In this document: positions 1-8,379 of the stretch, one piece after another
How the letters are laid out: each line of letters begins with the position of its first letter
Position numbering within the stretch: the first letter of the stretch is position 1
Source: Bacteroidales bacterium
GTDB taxonomy: Bacteria > Bacteroidota > Bacteroidia > Bacteroidales > JAIPAP01
Length of the DNA stretch: 44,764 nt
Direction: 5' to 3'
NCBI GenBank assembly: GCA_021740045.1
Contig: JAIPAP010000019.1
Coordinates: forward strand, 1-44,764
Notes under the pieces: generated by a model
The model's database searches: none
What the model saw: only the letters and a program-made list of their open reading frames with translations
Told to the model about the DNA's origin: nothing
Position numbers and translations under genes: made by a program

Positions 1-479
1 AAGAAGAAATGATCTCAGGTTATATAGGAGGCATTTATATAATCCCCTTTTCCCGGCAGATACCAACTTCCTGAAAATTAATATCCCATTAATACAAAAC
101 CGTTAACTAAAAAAACACCTGCCGGGAAATTCGCTGAAAACCTTCGGGACGGGATTTTACCTAAGTAAAGCGATTTTTCACTGCATTTAAATCGCTCAAC
201 TTAGGTAAAATTCAAATGAATTCTATTTATCCGGGTAGTAGTTGATCAAAACTCATTGTCATTTAATGAATGTGTACCCGGAAAGATAAGGAATTTCCCC
301 AAGCCAATAAAGTTCAACCAATAAATAGCCATATTTCTCGTTATCAATCCAAATACAAAGTTAGATGCCGGAAACACAAACGGACAAAACATATAAATTA
401 AATTCATTAACACCTGCCTGGCAGACTGTTATACACACATCCCTGTAAAAGCTAACCGGGAAATATAAAATACCAAAAC
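1..479. other. Upstream intergenic region with a long inverted repeat
   Basis: No convincing gene is visible. Short open frames at the left edge (for example one ending near base 72) could be the tail of a gene starting outside the window, but nothing supports this. The notable content is the inverted repeat at 154-211, listed separately. No clear TAnnTTTG promoter was found in front of the helicase gene. Confidence 0.5.
154..211. repeat. Long imperfect inverted repeat (hairpin)
   Basis: The arms at 154-176 and 189-211 are about 23 bases each, complementary except for two adjacent central mismatches, with a 12-base loop. The left arm begins ATTTTACCTAAGT and the right arm ends ACTTAGGTAAAAT. 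There is no T-run after either arm, so it is not a textbook intrinsic terminator. It could be a structured end of the upstream transcript, a small palindromic mobile element, or a regulatory hairpin. Confidence 0.7.
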
Positions 480-1751
480 ATGCGATTTAACGAATTAAAG
501 ATTATTGAGCCTATCTTAAAGGCTCTGAAGGAAGAAAACTATACCGAACCTACGCCTATACAAGCAAAGACCATCCCACTCATACTCGACCGCAACGATG
601 TGCTGGGCAGTGCCCAAACCGGAACCGGGAAAACAGCCGCTTTTGCTATTCCCATCCTGCAGCATTTATATACCGGCAGGAAAAAGCATAATCACCCCCG
701 TCATATTAAAGCACTCATCATCACCCCCACCCGCGAACTGGCAATACAGATAGGTGAAAGCTTTTCGACATACGGAAGGTACACGGGAATAAAAAACACT
801 GTAGTATTTGGAGGTGTTGCCCAGGGCAGACAAACCGATGCCCTGCAAAAAGGGATTGACGTGCTGGTTGCCACCCCCGGCAGGTTACTGGATCTAATGG
901 ATCAGGGGTACATCAGTCTGCAACACATTTCCTATTTTGTATTGGATGAGGCCGACCGTATGCTCGATATGGGCTTCATCCACGACATCCGCAAGATCAT
1001 CGATAAATTGCCATCAAAACGGCAATCCTTGTTCTTTTCGGCTACCATGCCCGATAACATTGTGGCGCTGTCGGCAAAGATCCTGCACAAACCTAAAAAA
1101 GTGGATGTGAGCCCGGTTTCTTCCACGGCCGAAACCATTCAGCAACATTTGTATTATACCAATAAATCAAAAAAGACCGATCTGCTGCTTCATATCCTGG
1201 AAGATCATGATATCGACCAGGTATTGTTGTTTTCGCGCACCAAGCATGGCGCCGACAGAATTGCCCGCAACCTGGCCAAACAAAAGATCAAATCGGCGGC
1301 CATACACGGCGATAAGGCACAAAACAACCGGCAAAAGGTGTTAAAGCAGTTTAAGGACGGCGACCTCAGGGTATTGGTAGCAACCGACATTGCAGCACGT
1401 GGGATCGATATTGATAAGCTGCGGTTTGTGATCAATTACGATATTCCGAATGTAGCCGAAACCTATGTCCACAGGATAGGCCGCTCGGGGCGGGCAGGAG
1501 AAGCCGGTGTGGCCATTTCCATGTGCGAGCCCGAAGAAAACCTGTATTTAAAGGATATTGAAAAATTGATCAATCAAAAAATTAAACCGGTACAGGACAA
1601 TCCCTATCCGCAAACCGAAAAACCAATGACAGATCAAGAGAAGAAAGAATTTGAAAAGGAGAAACAAAAAAGAAAACAGGAATTTTTTGCTTCCAGGAAC
1701 AAATCACAAAACATTTCACGCTCCTCAAAGTACAGCGGAAAACGAAAATAA
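480..1751 (+). CDS. rhlE: DEAD-box ATP-dependent RNA helicase, RhlE-like
   Basis: A cytosolic ATP-dependent RNA helicase of 423 residues, likely acting in RNA turnover or ribosome assembly, especially in the cold. All core motifs are visible in order: an N-terminal Q motif ending TPIQ near residue 28, Walker A AQTGTGKT near residue 45, PTRELA, TPGR, the DEAD box in VLDEADRMLDMGF, SAT in FFSATMP, and in the second RecA domain RGIDID followed by HRIGRSGR. After about residue 370 the tail becomes rich in Lys, Arg, Glu and Gln, as in the RNA-binding extension of RhlE proteins. The ATG at 480 places the Q motif at the normal distance. The gene stands alone and is convergent with ettA. The subfamily name rests on overall resemblance; other DEAD-box subfamilies are possible. 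Confidence 0.9.
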   Translation: MRFNELKIIEPILKALKEENYTEPTPIQAKTIPLILDRNDVLGSAQTGTGKTAAFAIPILQHLYTGRKKHNHPRHIKALIITPTRELAIQIGESFSTYGRYTGIKNTVVFGGVAQGRQTDALQKGIDVLVATPGRLLDLMDQGYISLQHISYFVLDEADRMLDMGFIHDIRKIIDKLPSKRQSLFFSATMPDNIVALSAKILHKPKKVDVSPVSSTAETIQQHLYYTNKSKKTDLLLHILEDHDIDQVLLFSRTKHGADRIARNLAKQKIKSAAIHGDKAQNNRQKVLKQFKDGDLRVLVATDIAARGIDIDKLRFVINYDIPNVAETYVHRIGRSGRAGEAGVAISMCEPEENLYLKDIEKLINQKIKPVQDNPYPQTEKPMTDQEKKEFEKEKQKRKQEFFASRNKSQNISRSSKYSGKRK

Positions 1752-1848
1752 ACGAATGCCGCCAAAGATTCCCTAGCCTACTCCCGATCTAAAGGCAAAG
1801 GATTAATGACTCAAAATGCATATTTTAAATGTATACACTTATTCGTTT

Positions 1849-1931
1849 CAGGCTTTCAGCCTGAGAGAGGAGGGATTGTACCCTATCCCAGGGCGTTGCC
1901 CTGGGCTGTGTTCTTTCAGGCCTTCGGCCTG
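1849..1931. repeat. Cluster of three REP-like palindromes
   Basis: There are three short perfect hairpins in a row: CAGGCT-ttc-AGCCTG (1849-1863), CCCAGGGC-gtt-GCCCTGGG (1887-1905) and CAGGCC-ttc-GGCCTG (1917-1931). Each has a three-base loop. The first and third share the CAGGCY-ttc-RGCCTG pattern, so the block looks like a composite REP/BIME-style element. Such elements are often mobilised by REP-associated Y1 transposases, but none is seen in this window. They may also end the two convergent transcripts. Confidence 0.7.
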
Positions 1932-1966
1932 CCGCCTTTTCAAATTCAGAACTCCTGACCTAAGCT

Positions 1967-2044
1967 CTCTGATCTCTGATCTCTGCTCTCTGCTCTCTGC
2001 TCTCTGATCTCTGATCTCTGATCTCTGATCTCTGACCTCTGCTC
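1967..2044. repeat. Degenerate short tandem repeat, CTCTGATCT-like
   Basis: About 78 bases alternate between CTCTGATCT and CTCTGCTCT units. The array lies between the stop codons of two convergent genes. It belongs to a wider habit in this window of short-unit, slightly variable tandem repeats in gaps (also 16895-17297, 20757-20930 and 44160-44217), each with a different unit. Confidence 0.75.
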
Positions 2045-2142
2045 TTAACACTATGCACCTCGCGCTCAGCGCTTTGCTCCTCGCGCTCAGCGAATCCAAC
2101 TCAATAAACTGCACCAACCCCAGCCCCACAAACCCAACTACC

Positions 2143-3831
2143 TTACCGCGTCAACTTCTTATACTTAATCCGCTCCGGAATGATGTCTTTACCCAGTCGT
2201 TTGCGCCGGTTTTCCTCGTAATCGCTAAAGCTACCCTCAAAAAAATAGGTGGATGAATTCCCTTCAAACGCCAGGATATGCGTACAAATGCGGTCGAGGA
2301 ACCAGCGGTCGTGGGAGATGACCACGGCACAGCCGGCAAAATTCTCGATGCCTTCTTCCAGTGAGCGAAGGGTATTCACGTCGATGTCGTTGGTAGGCTC
2401 ATCGAGGAGCAGGAGGTTGGCCTCGGTTTTTAAAGTCATGGCCAGGTGGAGGCGGTTGCGTTCGCCACCTGAGAGCACGCCCACTTTCTTTTGCTGATCG
2501 GTTCCGCTAAAGCTGAAACGACTTAGGTAAGCCCGTGCACTAATGGTTTTGCCGCCCAGATCGAGGATCTCATGCCCGCCGCTCACCACTTCATAAACTG
2601 TTTTCTCCGGGTCGAGGTCGGCGTGGCGCTGGTCCACATAGCCGGTCTGCACCGTATCGCCCACCTCAAAGGTGCCGGCATCGGGTGGCTCCTCGCCCAT
2701 GATCATTTTAAACAGGGTGGTCTTCCCGGCGCCGTTGGGTCCGATCACCCCAACAATTCCAGCCTGCGGCAGGGTAAAGTTGAGGTTTTCAAAGAGAAGC
2801 CTCTCACCAAAGCCTTTGGCCACCTCATGGGCTTCCAGCACCTTACTGCCCAAACGCGGACCGTTGGGAATGGGAATTTCCACTTTATTTTCCTTTTCCT
2901 TAATGTCCTCGGCCATCATGGTTTCGTAGTTATTGAGGCGGGCCTTGCCTTTGCTTTGCCTTCCCTTGGGGCCTTTGCGTGCCCATTCCAGCTCATGCTT
3001 CAGGGCTTTTTGCCGCTTGGTTTCCTGCTTTTGCTCTTCCTGCAGGCGGTTGAGCTTTTGCTCCAGCCAGGAAGAATAATTGCCTTTGAATGGAATGCCT
3101 TCGCCGCGGTCGAGTTCCAGGATCCAGCCGGCTACATTATCGAGGAAGTAGCGGTCGTGGGTAACGGCGATGACCGTGCCTTTGTATTGCTGCAAATGCT
3201 GCTCCAGCCAGTGCACCGATTCGGCATCCAGGTGGTTGGTAGGCTCATCCAGGAGGAGGATATCCGGTTCCTGCAACAGCAAGCGGCATAGGGCCACACG
3301 GCGGCGCTCACCCCCGGAGATCACCTCCACCGGCGTATCGCCCTGTGGTGTGCGCAAGGCATCCATGGCCAGCTCCAGCTTGGAGTCCAGGTCCCAGGCG
3401 CCCAGGCGGTCGATCTCTTCCTGCACCTTGCTTTGCTTTTCAATCAGCTCGTTCATCTTATCCGGGTTGCTCATGATGTCCTCATCCATGAACTTCATGT
3501 TGATGTCCTCGTATTCCTTCAGCAGGTTCACCGTATCCTGCACGCCTTCCTCCACGATTTGCCGGACGGTTTTGCTCTCATCCAGTTTGGGTTCCTGCGG
3601 CAAAAAGCCCACCGAATAGCCCGGTGAAAACGTCACCTCACCGTCATATTGCTCTTCCAGTCCGGCAATAATGCGAAGCACCGTGGATTTCCCGGCCCCG
3701 TTCAATCCCAGCACCCCTATTTTGGCGCCATAAAAGAATGAAAGGTAAATATTGTTCAGTATCTGTTTTCCCTGTGGTGTGCGCTTGCTCACATCCACCA
3801 TGGAAAAGATCACTTTCTTATCGTCTGCCAT
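2143..3831 (-). CDS. ettA: ABC-F energy-dependent translational throttle protein EttA
   Basis: A 562-residue twin-ATPase ABC-F protein that binds the ribosomal E site and gates the first steps of elongation according to energy state. The first ATPase has Walker A GLNGAGKST near residue 43 and signature SGGERRRVALCRLL. The linker contains a basic stretch (RKGPKGRQSKGKARLNNYE) typical of the EttA branch. The second ATPase has GPNGAGKTT and the signature LSGGERNRLHLA. There are no membrane segments, so it is not a transporter. Length and N-terminus match the roughly 555-residue EttA family. The start at 3831 begins MADDKKVIFSM, matching the family start. It is a single gene; the gap upstream (3832-4319) marks the edge of the accessory island. 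Confidence 0.95.
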   Translation of the reverse strand: MADDKKVIFSMVDVSKRTPQGKQILNNIYLSFFYGAKIGVLGLNGAGKSTVLRIIAGLEEQYDGEVTFSPGYSVGFLPQEPKLDESKTVRQIVEEGVQDTVNLLKEYEDINMKFMDEDIMSNPDKMNELIEKQSKVQEEIDRLGAWDLDSKLELAMDALRTPQGDTPVEVISGGERRRVALCRLLLQEPDILLLDEPTNHLDAESVHWLEQHLQQYKGTVIAVTHDRYFLDNVAGWILELDRGEGIPFKGNYSSWLEQKLNRLQEEQKQETKRQKALKHELEWARKGPKGRQSKGKARLNNYETMMAEDIKEKENKVEIPIPNGPRLGSKVLEAHEVAKGFGERLLFENLNFTLPQAGIVGVIGPNGAGKTTLFKMIMGEEPPDAGTFEVGDTVQTGYVDQRHADLDPEKTVYEVVSGGHEILDLGGKTISARAYLSRFSFSGTDQQKKVGVLSGGERNRLHLAMTLKTEANLLLLDEPTNDIDVNTLRSLEEGIENFAGCAVVISHDRWFLDRICTHILAFEGNSSTYFFEGSFSDYEENRRKRLGKDIIPERIKYKKLTR

Positions 3832-3900
3832 AATGTTATCCTTCTTTGTTTCTATGTCTTAAAAATGCGGTGCAAAAATAAGGAAAATGCGGCACCCCTA

Positions 3901-3918
3901 TCCCGAAAGTTTTCGGGA
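3901..3918. repeat. Perfect short palindrome TCCCGAAA-gt-TTTCGGGA
   Basis: An 8-base-pair perfect stem with a two-base spacer. A relative with the core TCCCGAT-acgc-ATCGGGA sits at 10288-10305, and a degenerate one lies near 44373. The shared TCCCGA/TCGGGA ends suggest a family of small dispersed palindromes. Confidence 0.7.
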
Positions 3919-3921
3919 CCT

Positions 3922-4026
3922 GAAGGGGACTTTTCCGCCCTGCCAGTAGTTAGTGCTTGTGCTCCTGTCTCAAAGCATCTGGGAATAAAGGGGACTTTTC
4001 CAGTCTGCTGGTATTTAGTACTTATG
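3922..4026. repeat. Imperfect direct repeat, two 40-base copies
   Basis: The copies at 3922-3961 and 3987-4026 share a GGGGACTTTTCC core followed by similar CTGC..GT..TTAGT.CTT tails. Copy spacing is about 65 bases. No gene is associated. It is probably a local duplication at the island boundary. Confidence 0.65.
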
Positions 4027-4319
4027 ACCTATTCCGAAAATTTCCAAAAACAAAATGGACTTGCCACAAAACAGCAATGGAATGATTTTCAGGAAATTTT
4101 CAAGATTTTTTACGATAAAGCTATTGGATAAGTCAACAATTGTTTCTATTTTGGTTGCTGCAATTTATAACCCGATAAATGGTGCTCCTGGAAATACGCT
4201 TGAATGGGACTCACCGTGGCGGAGCCGTGGGAAGGATGAGGATAGCCCTGTTGCATTATACAACTTATTTTTATCAACTATTCTTTCTTAAGATTTAAGC
4301 TATTAAACATACAGCCAAT

Positions 4320-5273
4320 ATGAGTAATAATCTTGTTAATAAGCATTTATATTCTGGTAATGAATTTATGTCTTTAGAAGATTTCACTGAATTAGCTTCA
4401 TATGGTGAAACTAATTTGGTTGAGAGAAAATCGATAAAGATATTATCTGACTTCAGGAGTAATAAGAATAAAATCAAAGAAAAACTAAGTCAGGCAATGA
4501 GTGCATTTGGAAATCATTCAGGAGGGTTTATGCTTTTTGGAGTTGATGATGATGGTAATATTGAAGAAGGAATTGACAATAAAATTGGTAATACAACAAT
4601 AAAAGAATGGTTTGAAGATGTACTCTGGACTTGTTGCAGCCCGCCATTTAAAGATTATTCAGCTAAAGTTGTAAAAAATGACACTAAATTTTTATTTGCA
4701 ATTGTTTTTGGAGAAAGTTCAACTGCACCTAACCAAGCAAATTACGGAGAATATAAAAATAAATATTATTCAAGAATAGATGGGAAATCAAAACCAATTG
4801 ACGGTATTTTGGTTAAAGATATTTTCAGCAGAAAAGAATTTGCAGACTTAGAAATTGAAATAGATCTAATTAAAATTGAAAACAATTCACAGAGTAAAGC
4901 AAAGCTTGAACTAGCATTAATAAATAAATCTAGAGTTGCTGCTGAAAAGGTAGTCGTACTTATGAATATCTCCCAAGAATTAATTAACGGTGGAGTTCAT
5001 ACGACAAATATAGATTATTTAAAAGATAGGGGACAGTTTAACTCTGATATTATCTATCCAGATATAAGACATGATATTGTTGGAAGAGAGAAGATTAATC
5101 TAAAAGACTTTGATGAATTCAAAATACACTTCACTATAGTCGCAAAGAACATGTTGAAAAAAGAAACCGAATACATAGTTCGTGATATTAGCAAGACGAC
5201 GCCTCCTAAAGAGCCAACAAAATTGGCTGGTAGGAATCCCGAAATGTCTTTTGCAATATTGAAGGTACAATAA
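4320..5273 (+). CDS. AlbA_2 (Schlafen-type, divergent AAA-4) domain protein
   Basis: A 317-residue protein whose N-terminal half (about residues 20-175) has the hallmarks of the AlbA_2 / divergent AAA-4 putative nucleic-acid-binding domain: an acidic-basic E-R-K start in NLVERKSIK, then SAFGNHSGGFMLFGVDDDG, where a conserved glycine-rich turn precedes a hydrophobic strand and an acidic loop. The rest (about residues 178-317) is a beta-rich unknown domain containing short runs such as LELALINKSRVAAEKVVVLMN; it resembles an accessory Ig-like fold but this is a guess. Members of this family occur as lone regulators or in defence islands. The gene is AT-rich compared with ettA next door, and it opens the accessory island. 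Its specific role is unknown. Confidence 0.75.
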   Translation: MSNNLVNKHLYSGNEFMSLEDFTELASYGETNLVERKSIKILSDFRSNKNKIKEKLSQAMSAFGNHSGGFMLFGVDDDGNIEEGIDNKIGNTTIKEWFEDVLWTCCSPPFKDYSAKVVKNDTKFLFAIVFGESSTAPNQANYGEYKNKYYSRIDGKSKPIDGILVKDIFSRKEFADLEIEIDLIKIENNSQSKAKLELALINKSRVAAEKVVVLMNISQELINGGVHTTNIDYLKDRGQFNSDIIYPDIRHDIVGREKINLKDFDEFKIHFTIVAKNMLKKETEYIVRDISKTTPPKEPTKLAGRNPEMSFAILKVQ

Positions 5274-5655
5274 AATAATTCACTAAACCAAATACATAAA
5301 TCTTATGGAGAGTAATTCGCTCTTTTCGAATGCTATTAAAAAGGTTATTTGTATTCTTAACCTTTTTCTTGGTGTCCCAGATAACTGGGCGATGCATACA
5401 CATCCAGGGCACACACATATTGTATAAGTAATGGCAGGGAAAGACCTAATTATCAAAGTTTGTTGTGTATCGGTCCGCTCAAACATGGTAGCTGTTTAGC
5501 AGGTAAGCATCTAGTAATATGCCACTACTCATTTAATTTAACGTTATTTGCAAAGCGAAGAAAGGATGTTCAGGAATGGTGATTTTCCACAAATAGTTAT
5601 GTAAAATATAGATTAATTTATTTTTGAAAAGTTTATTCATTCATAACAACGAAAT
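5274..5655. other. Intergenic region carrying copy A of a structured repeat
   Basis: About 380 bases with no credible gene. The part from about 5315 to 5425 is homologous to about 10527-10632 (copy B), and contains a perfect 10-base-pair hairpin listed separately. A second small hairpin CCCAG-ataa-CTGGG lies just after it (about 5377-5390) and is not conserved in copy B. Confidence 0.55.
5315..5425. repeat. Structured intergenic repeat, copy A
   Basis: The core hairpin has arms AAAAAGGTTA (5338-5347) and TAACCTTTTT (5358-5367) around a 10-base loop beginning TTTGTA. Copy B has the same loop length and loop start, with the stem changed at one base pair on both sides (G-C to T-A). After the hairpin both copies continue with TGGGCGATG and then CACAC-containing sequence. 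A-runs and T-runs flank the stem, so it could act as a bidirectional terminator for the preceding gene. Confidence 0.6.
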
Positions 5656-6945
5656 ATGATTAACTTAACTACTAAAACTTTTGAAGGATTAACAAAATCT
5701 CTTTCAGATTTTTTAAGCTCCAATAAATTCGACTATTGGCAAACAATATTAAACAATAATGGGAATGTTGATGGATTTTTGGTCCTGTTTAACCATCCTG
5801 TATATAATAAGTTATTGAATAAATTAGGATTCAAGAGCTTTAAAGACTGGATTTTAAAAGCCGATAAATGGAATGAAGAAATTCTTAATCCGAACAAGGA
5901 TACAAATCCAGAATCTCTAGTGCTATACCATCTGTGGAATTCTCTACGCAAACATATGGTTGATTCATTAAGACAGTCACGGATGTCTGGCGAACTCCCA
6001 CAAAAAGGAGGAGTACTATGTTTTATTGGTGGGTTATCAAAGTGCATTATATTTAAATATGAAATTGTTTCTAATTATCCTAAAATTCAACCTATCGATG
6101 TTATCGATAATCCAAAATCTGCTTTTGACTTTTGGAGCATTACTGATGCATTAGGATTAAAAGAAAAAAATTTACTAAAAGAAATTCTAAGTAGTGGTCA
6201 TAAAATAATATACCACAGAGGGATTACAGTACATGTTGACAGGCGAATTGATATTGAGGTCTTTGGACCCACAATTGACACATTATTATTAGCTGAAGTT
6301 ATTAATCAAGAAATCTTCGAAAATAAATTAATCAATATTGAAAAAGCTATTGAAATCGGATGTGGCAATGGCTTATTGACGGTTTGTTTAGCAAAATATG
6401 CAAACAGACTTAAGAAACTAGTTTCAATTGATATCAATTTTCTTTCGTTGGCATGTTGTAATAAGAATGTAGCTGGGAATACCACACCCTTTCAAATTGA
6501 AAAAATAGATCTGAATTTAGTTAAAGGTAACTTTGATCCTAAATTATTTGACTACAAGTTTGATTTAATTGTGTGTAATCCTCCATACATTCCACTGTTT
6601 GATGAAAAAGCCGGAAAATATCAAAGCAAAAAAGACTATTTTGAGGCTGTCGGTGGATTACAGCTAATAGACGAAATTTTAAGTTCTTTAGAGACGATGT
6701 TAAATGCAAATGGGAAGTTATTACTTTTAGTCAGTAGTTTATCACTAGATTATACAATAAATAATATTCCGACTAATTACACACATGAAATAATCATTCC
6801 TAAGGGATATGATGTATTATTTGATGTTGAAGCAGTTTTGAATAATACAAAATGGTTCAATTTCCTTAAAGATAGTGGTGGACTATTTGAAAAATATAAA
6901 TTTCTTTATCATAAATTATATCCAATATGGATTTTTAAAAAATAA
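5656..6945 (+). CDS. Class I SAM-dependent methyltransferase with NPPY motif
   Basis: A 429-residue enzyme predicted to transfer a methyl group from S-adenosylmethionine. The SAM-binding motif EIGCGNG is near residue 233, an acidic strand-2 end (SIDIN) follows, and the catalytic NPPY sits near residue 308 in LIVCNPPYIPL. NPPY is used by N6-adenine DNA methyltransferases and by PrmC/HemK-type N5-glutamine methyltransferases, so the target may be a base amino group or a glutamine side chain. The first 200 or so residues form an unrecognised N-terminal domain, making the protein longer than PrmC. No target-recognition domain of a classical restriction system is visible. It is first in a tight three-gene operon with only three bases between its stop and the next ATG. 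Composition is AT-rich. Confidence 0.75.
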   Translation: MINLTTKTFEGLTKSLSDFLSSNKFDYWQTILNNNGNVDGFLVLFNHPVYNKLLNKLGFKSFKDWILKADKWNEEILNPNKDTNPESLVLYHLWNSLRKHMVDSLRQSRMSGELPQKGGVLCFIGGLSKCIIFKYEIVSNYPKIQPIDVIDNPKSAFDFWSITDALGLKEKNLLKEILSSGHKIIYHRGITVHVDRRIDIEVFGPTIDTLLLAEVINQEIFENKLINIEKAIEIGCGNGLLTVCLAKYANRLKKLVSIDINFLSLACCNKNVAGNTTPFQIEKIDLNLVKGNFDPKLFDYKFDLIVCNPPYIPLFDEKAGKYQSKKDYFEAVGGLQLIDEILSSLETMLNANGKLLLLVSSLSLDYTINNIPTNYTHEIIIPKGYDVLFDVEAVLNNTKWFNFLKDSGGLFEKYKFLYHKLYPIWIFKK

Positions 6946-6948
6946 AAA

Positions 6949-7461
6949 ATGGATTCAAAAATTATATTACGGTTTAGAGATTTAAACGTAGAAAAAGATG
7001 GTACAATTAACGACCACAGGAATCTGATTAATAAGTTTGGTGAGGTTTGGTGGGGTTGGTGGATGAAACAAGATGAGACTCCCCCTCACAACATCTTTAA
7101 GCAGTTTTCAAAAGAAATAGAACTAAATAGCTATGCGTTAATTTATCTTTATAATACAGGGTTAGCCAAATTTTATGAATGTATTTGTACTAAAATTTTG
7201 GTTGCTCCTAAAAATAATACGATTGTAACTCCTAATCCAGAAACATCACCTAGCTATTATCATAGGGGCACCTATCCAGCTTGGTTTCTTTTAAATAGAA
7301 TTGAGCAAATTGATTTTAAGTCTTTAAATTTTCATATTGAAGATTTTCCTACAAGGTCTAATGCCGAAGAACCATACAGAAGTAACATAGGGCAACCTGT
7401 TGAAGATTTAGAATCACTTAAATTATTTGATGTAACTATCTGGTTAGTTAAATCAAAATAA
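6949..7461 (+). CDS. Tryptophan-rich hypothetical protein, middle gene of three
   Basis: A 170-residue soluble protein that I do not recognise. It begins with alternating hydrophobic and charged residues (KIILRFRDLNV), then a helix-like stretch leading into VWWGWWMKQDE near residue 32, an unusual aromatic cluster. It continues with beta-strand-like segments (YALIYLYNTGLAKFYECI), an SYYHRGTYPAWF stretch near residue 102, and a C-terminal strand ending LFDVTIWLVKSK. There is no signal peptide or membrane segment. The pattern suggests a compact beta-rich ligand-binding fold in which the aromatic cluster could form a cage; a PUA/EVE-like reader fold is one speculative possibility. It starts three bases after the methyltransferase and ends four bases before the HAD gene, so the three are almost certainly cotranscribed. 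Confidence 0.7.
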   Translation: MDSKIILRFRDLNVEKDGTINDHRNLINKFGEVWWGWWMKQDETPPHNIFKQFSKEIELNSYALIYLYNTGLAKFYECICTKILVAPKNNTIVTPNPETSPSYYHRGTYPAWFLLNRIEQIDFKSLNFHIEDFPTRSNAEEPYRSNIGQPVEDLESLKLFDVTIWLVKSK

Positions 7462-7465
7462 TACC

Positions 7466-8299
7466 ATGATTCTATTCACAGATTTAGATAATACTTTATA
7501 CAATTGGGTTGATTATTTTGCTCCAAGTTTTAGGGCAATGGTACATGCACTGTCTCCAAAATTTGGAATAACAGAAGAAGAATTTATCAATGAACTTAGA
7601 GAAGTATACAAAACTAAAGGGACTTTAGAATATCTTCCAATATTACAAGGAATTAAATTTTTCCAAAATTTATCCATTAAAAAGCAAGATGAGTATTTAC
7701 AACTCGCAAAAGTTGCATTTGGCAGGGCAAGAAAAAAGAACTTATTAGCATACGATGGGGTAGAACAAACTTTAAAAAAATTATCCGAATCTGGCGTAAT
7801 AATTATTGCAGTTACAAATGCTCCACGTTATGATGGAGAAAAACGACTTATAAGATTAGGATTAGATAAATATTTCTATGGACTAGCAGCATGGGAAGGG
7901 AAAGAACTTCCTCCAAATTTTAAAATAAGTAGTAGTATTTCAAAACATATTCAGAAGCGCTGGGAGTTCTCTAAAGAAGAATTAAAACCTAATCCTTTAG
8001 CATATTTAAAAGTTATTTCAGAATTCAGCGTGTCACATAAATCTTCATATGTGATTGGGGATAGTATATCTAAAGATTTAAATCCTGCCAAAGAGATTGG
8101 TGCTGTAACAATATGGGCTAAGTATGGTACTTATTTTGAGCAAAAGAATTTTGAAACATTACTAAAAATCACTCATTGGGACACAAAAGATGTTAAAAGC
8201 ACTTACGACGAAAAACCCATTGAACCAGATTATATTGTAGATTCATTTACAGAGTTAAATAAAATAATTAATCCCCCTCAATTAAAATTATTTAACTAA
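7466..8299 (+). CDS. HAD-superfamily phosphatase
   Basis: A 277-residue haloacid-dehalogenase-fold hydrolase. Motif I is DLDNTLY at residues 6-12, with both catalytic aspartates (D6 nucleophile, D8 acid/base), so phosphatase activity is plausible. Motif II is TNAP near residue 117, motif III the lysine of LKPNP, and motif IV GDSISKD near residue 198. The all-alpha insertion after motif I is a C1-type cap. The DxDNTLY form is common in pyrimidine 5'-nucleotidase-like members, so a nucleotide substrate is a reasonable guess. It is the last gene of the methyltransferase/Trp-rich/HAD operon, starting four bases after the preceding stop. The C-terminus (about 40 residues after motif IV) is slightly extended. 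The substrate is unknown. Confidence 0.8.
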   Translation: MILFTDLDNTLYNWVDYFAPSFRAMVHALSPKFGITEEEFINELREVYKTKGTLEYLPILQGIKFFQNLSIKKQDEYLQLAKVAFGRARKKNLLAYDGVEQTLKKLSESGVIIIAVTNAPRYDGEKRLIRLGLDKYFYGLAAWEGKELPPNFKISSSISKHIQKRWEFSKEELKPNPLAYLKVISEFSVSHKSSYVIGDSISKDLNPAKEIGAVTIWAKYGTYFEQKNFETLLKITHWDTKDVKSTYDEKPIEPDYIVDSFTELNKIINPPQLKLFN

Positions 8300-8379
8300 G
8301 TACATAACGAAAATTCACTGCATTTTCTAAACTCATCCAAGTCATTAGAGAAGAACACCTTAGCAAGATATGTCAGTCC

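Larger units (their letters stand above)
1752..2142. other. Convergent intergenic gap with palindromes and a short tandem array
   Basis: This gap lies between the convergent helicase and ettA genes. It holds three GC-rich palindromes (1849-1931) and a tandem array of CTCTGAT/CTCTGCT-like units (about 1967-2044), both listed separately. The short open frames crossing it are low-complexity and not credible genes. Confidence 0.6.
3832..4319. other. Island-edge intergenic region; palindrome and direct repeat, no sure gene
   Basis: About 490 bases between ettA and the AlbA_2 gene. It holds a perfect palindrome (3901-3918) and a 40-base imperfect direct repeat (3922-3961 and 3987-4026). Two overlapping open frames (3865-4131 and 4055-4291) cover the second half. 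They overlap each other in different frames and show no recognisable domain, so I do not call them genes, though a decayed coding remnant is possible. Confidence 0.5.

Noticed and set aside
2572-3291. Long plus-strand open frame (239 codons) inside ettA
   Set aside because: It is the antisense shadow of a high-confidence ABC-F gene with complete motifs.
3865-4291. Two overlapping open frames before the AlbA_2 gene
   Set aside because: They overlap in different frames, cross a palindrome and a direct repeat, and show no domain or good start signal. A gene remnant is possible but not supported.
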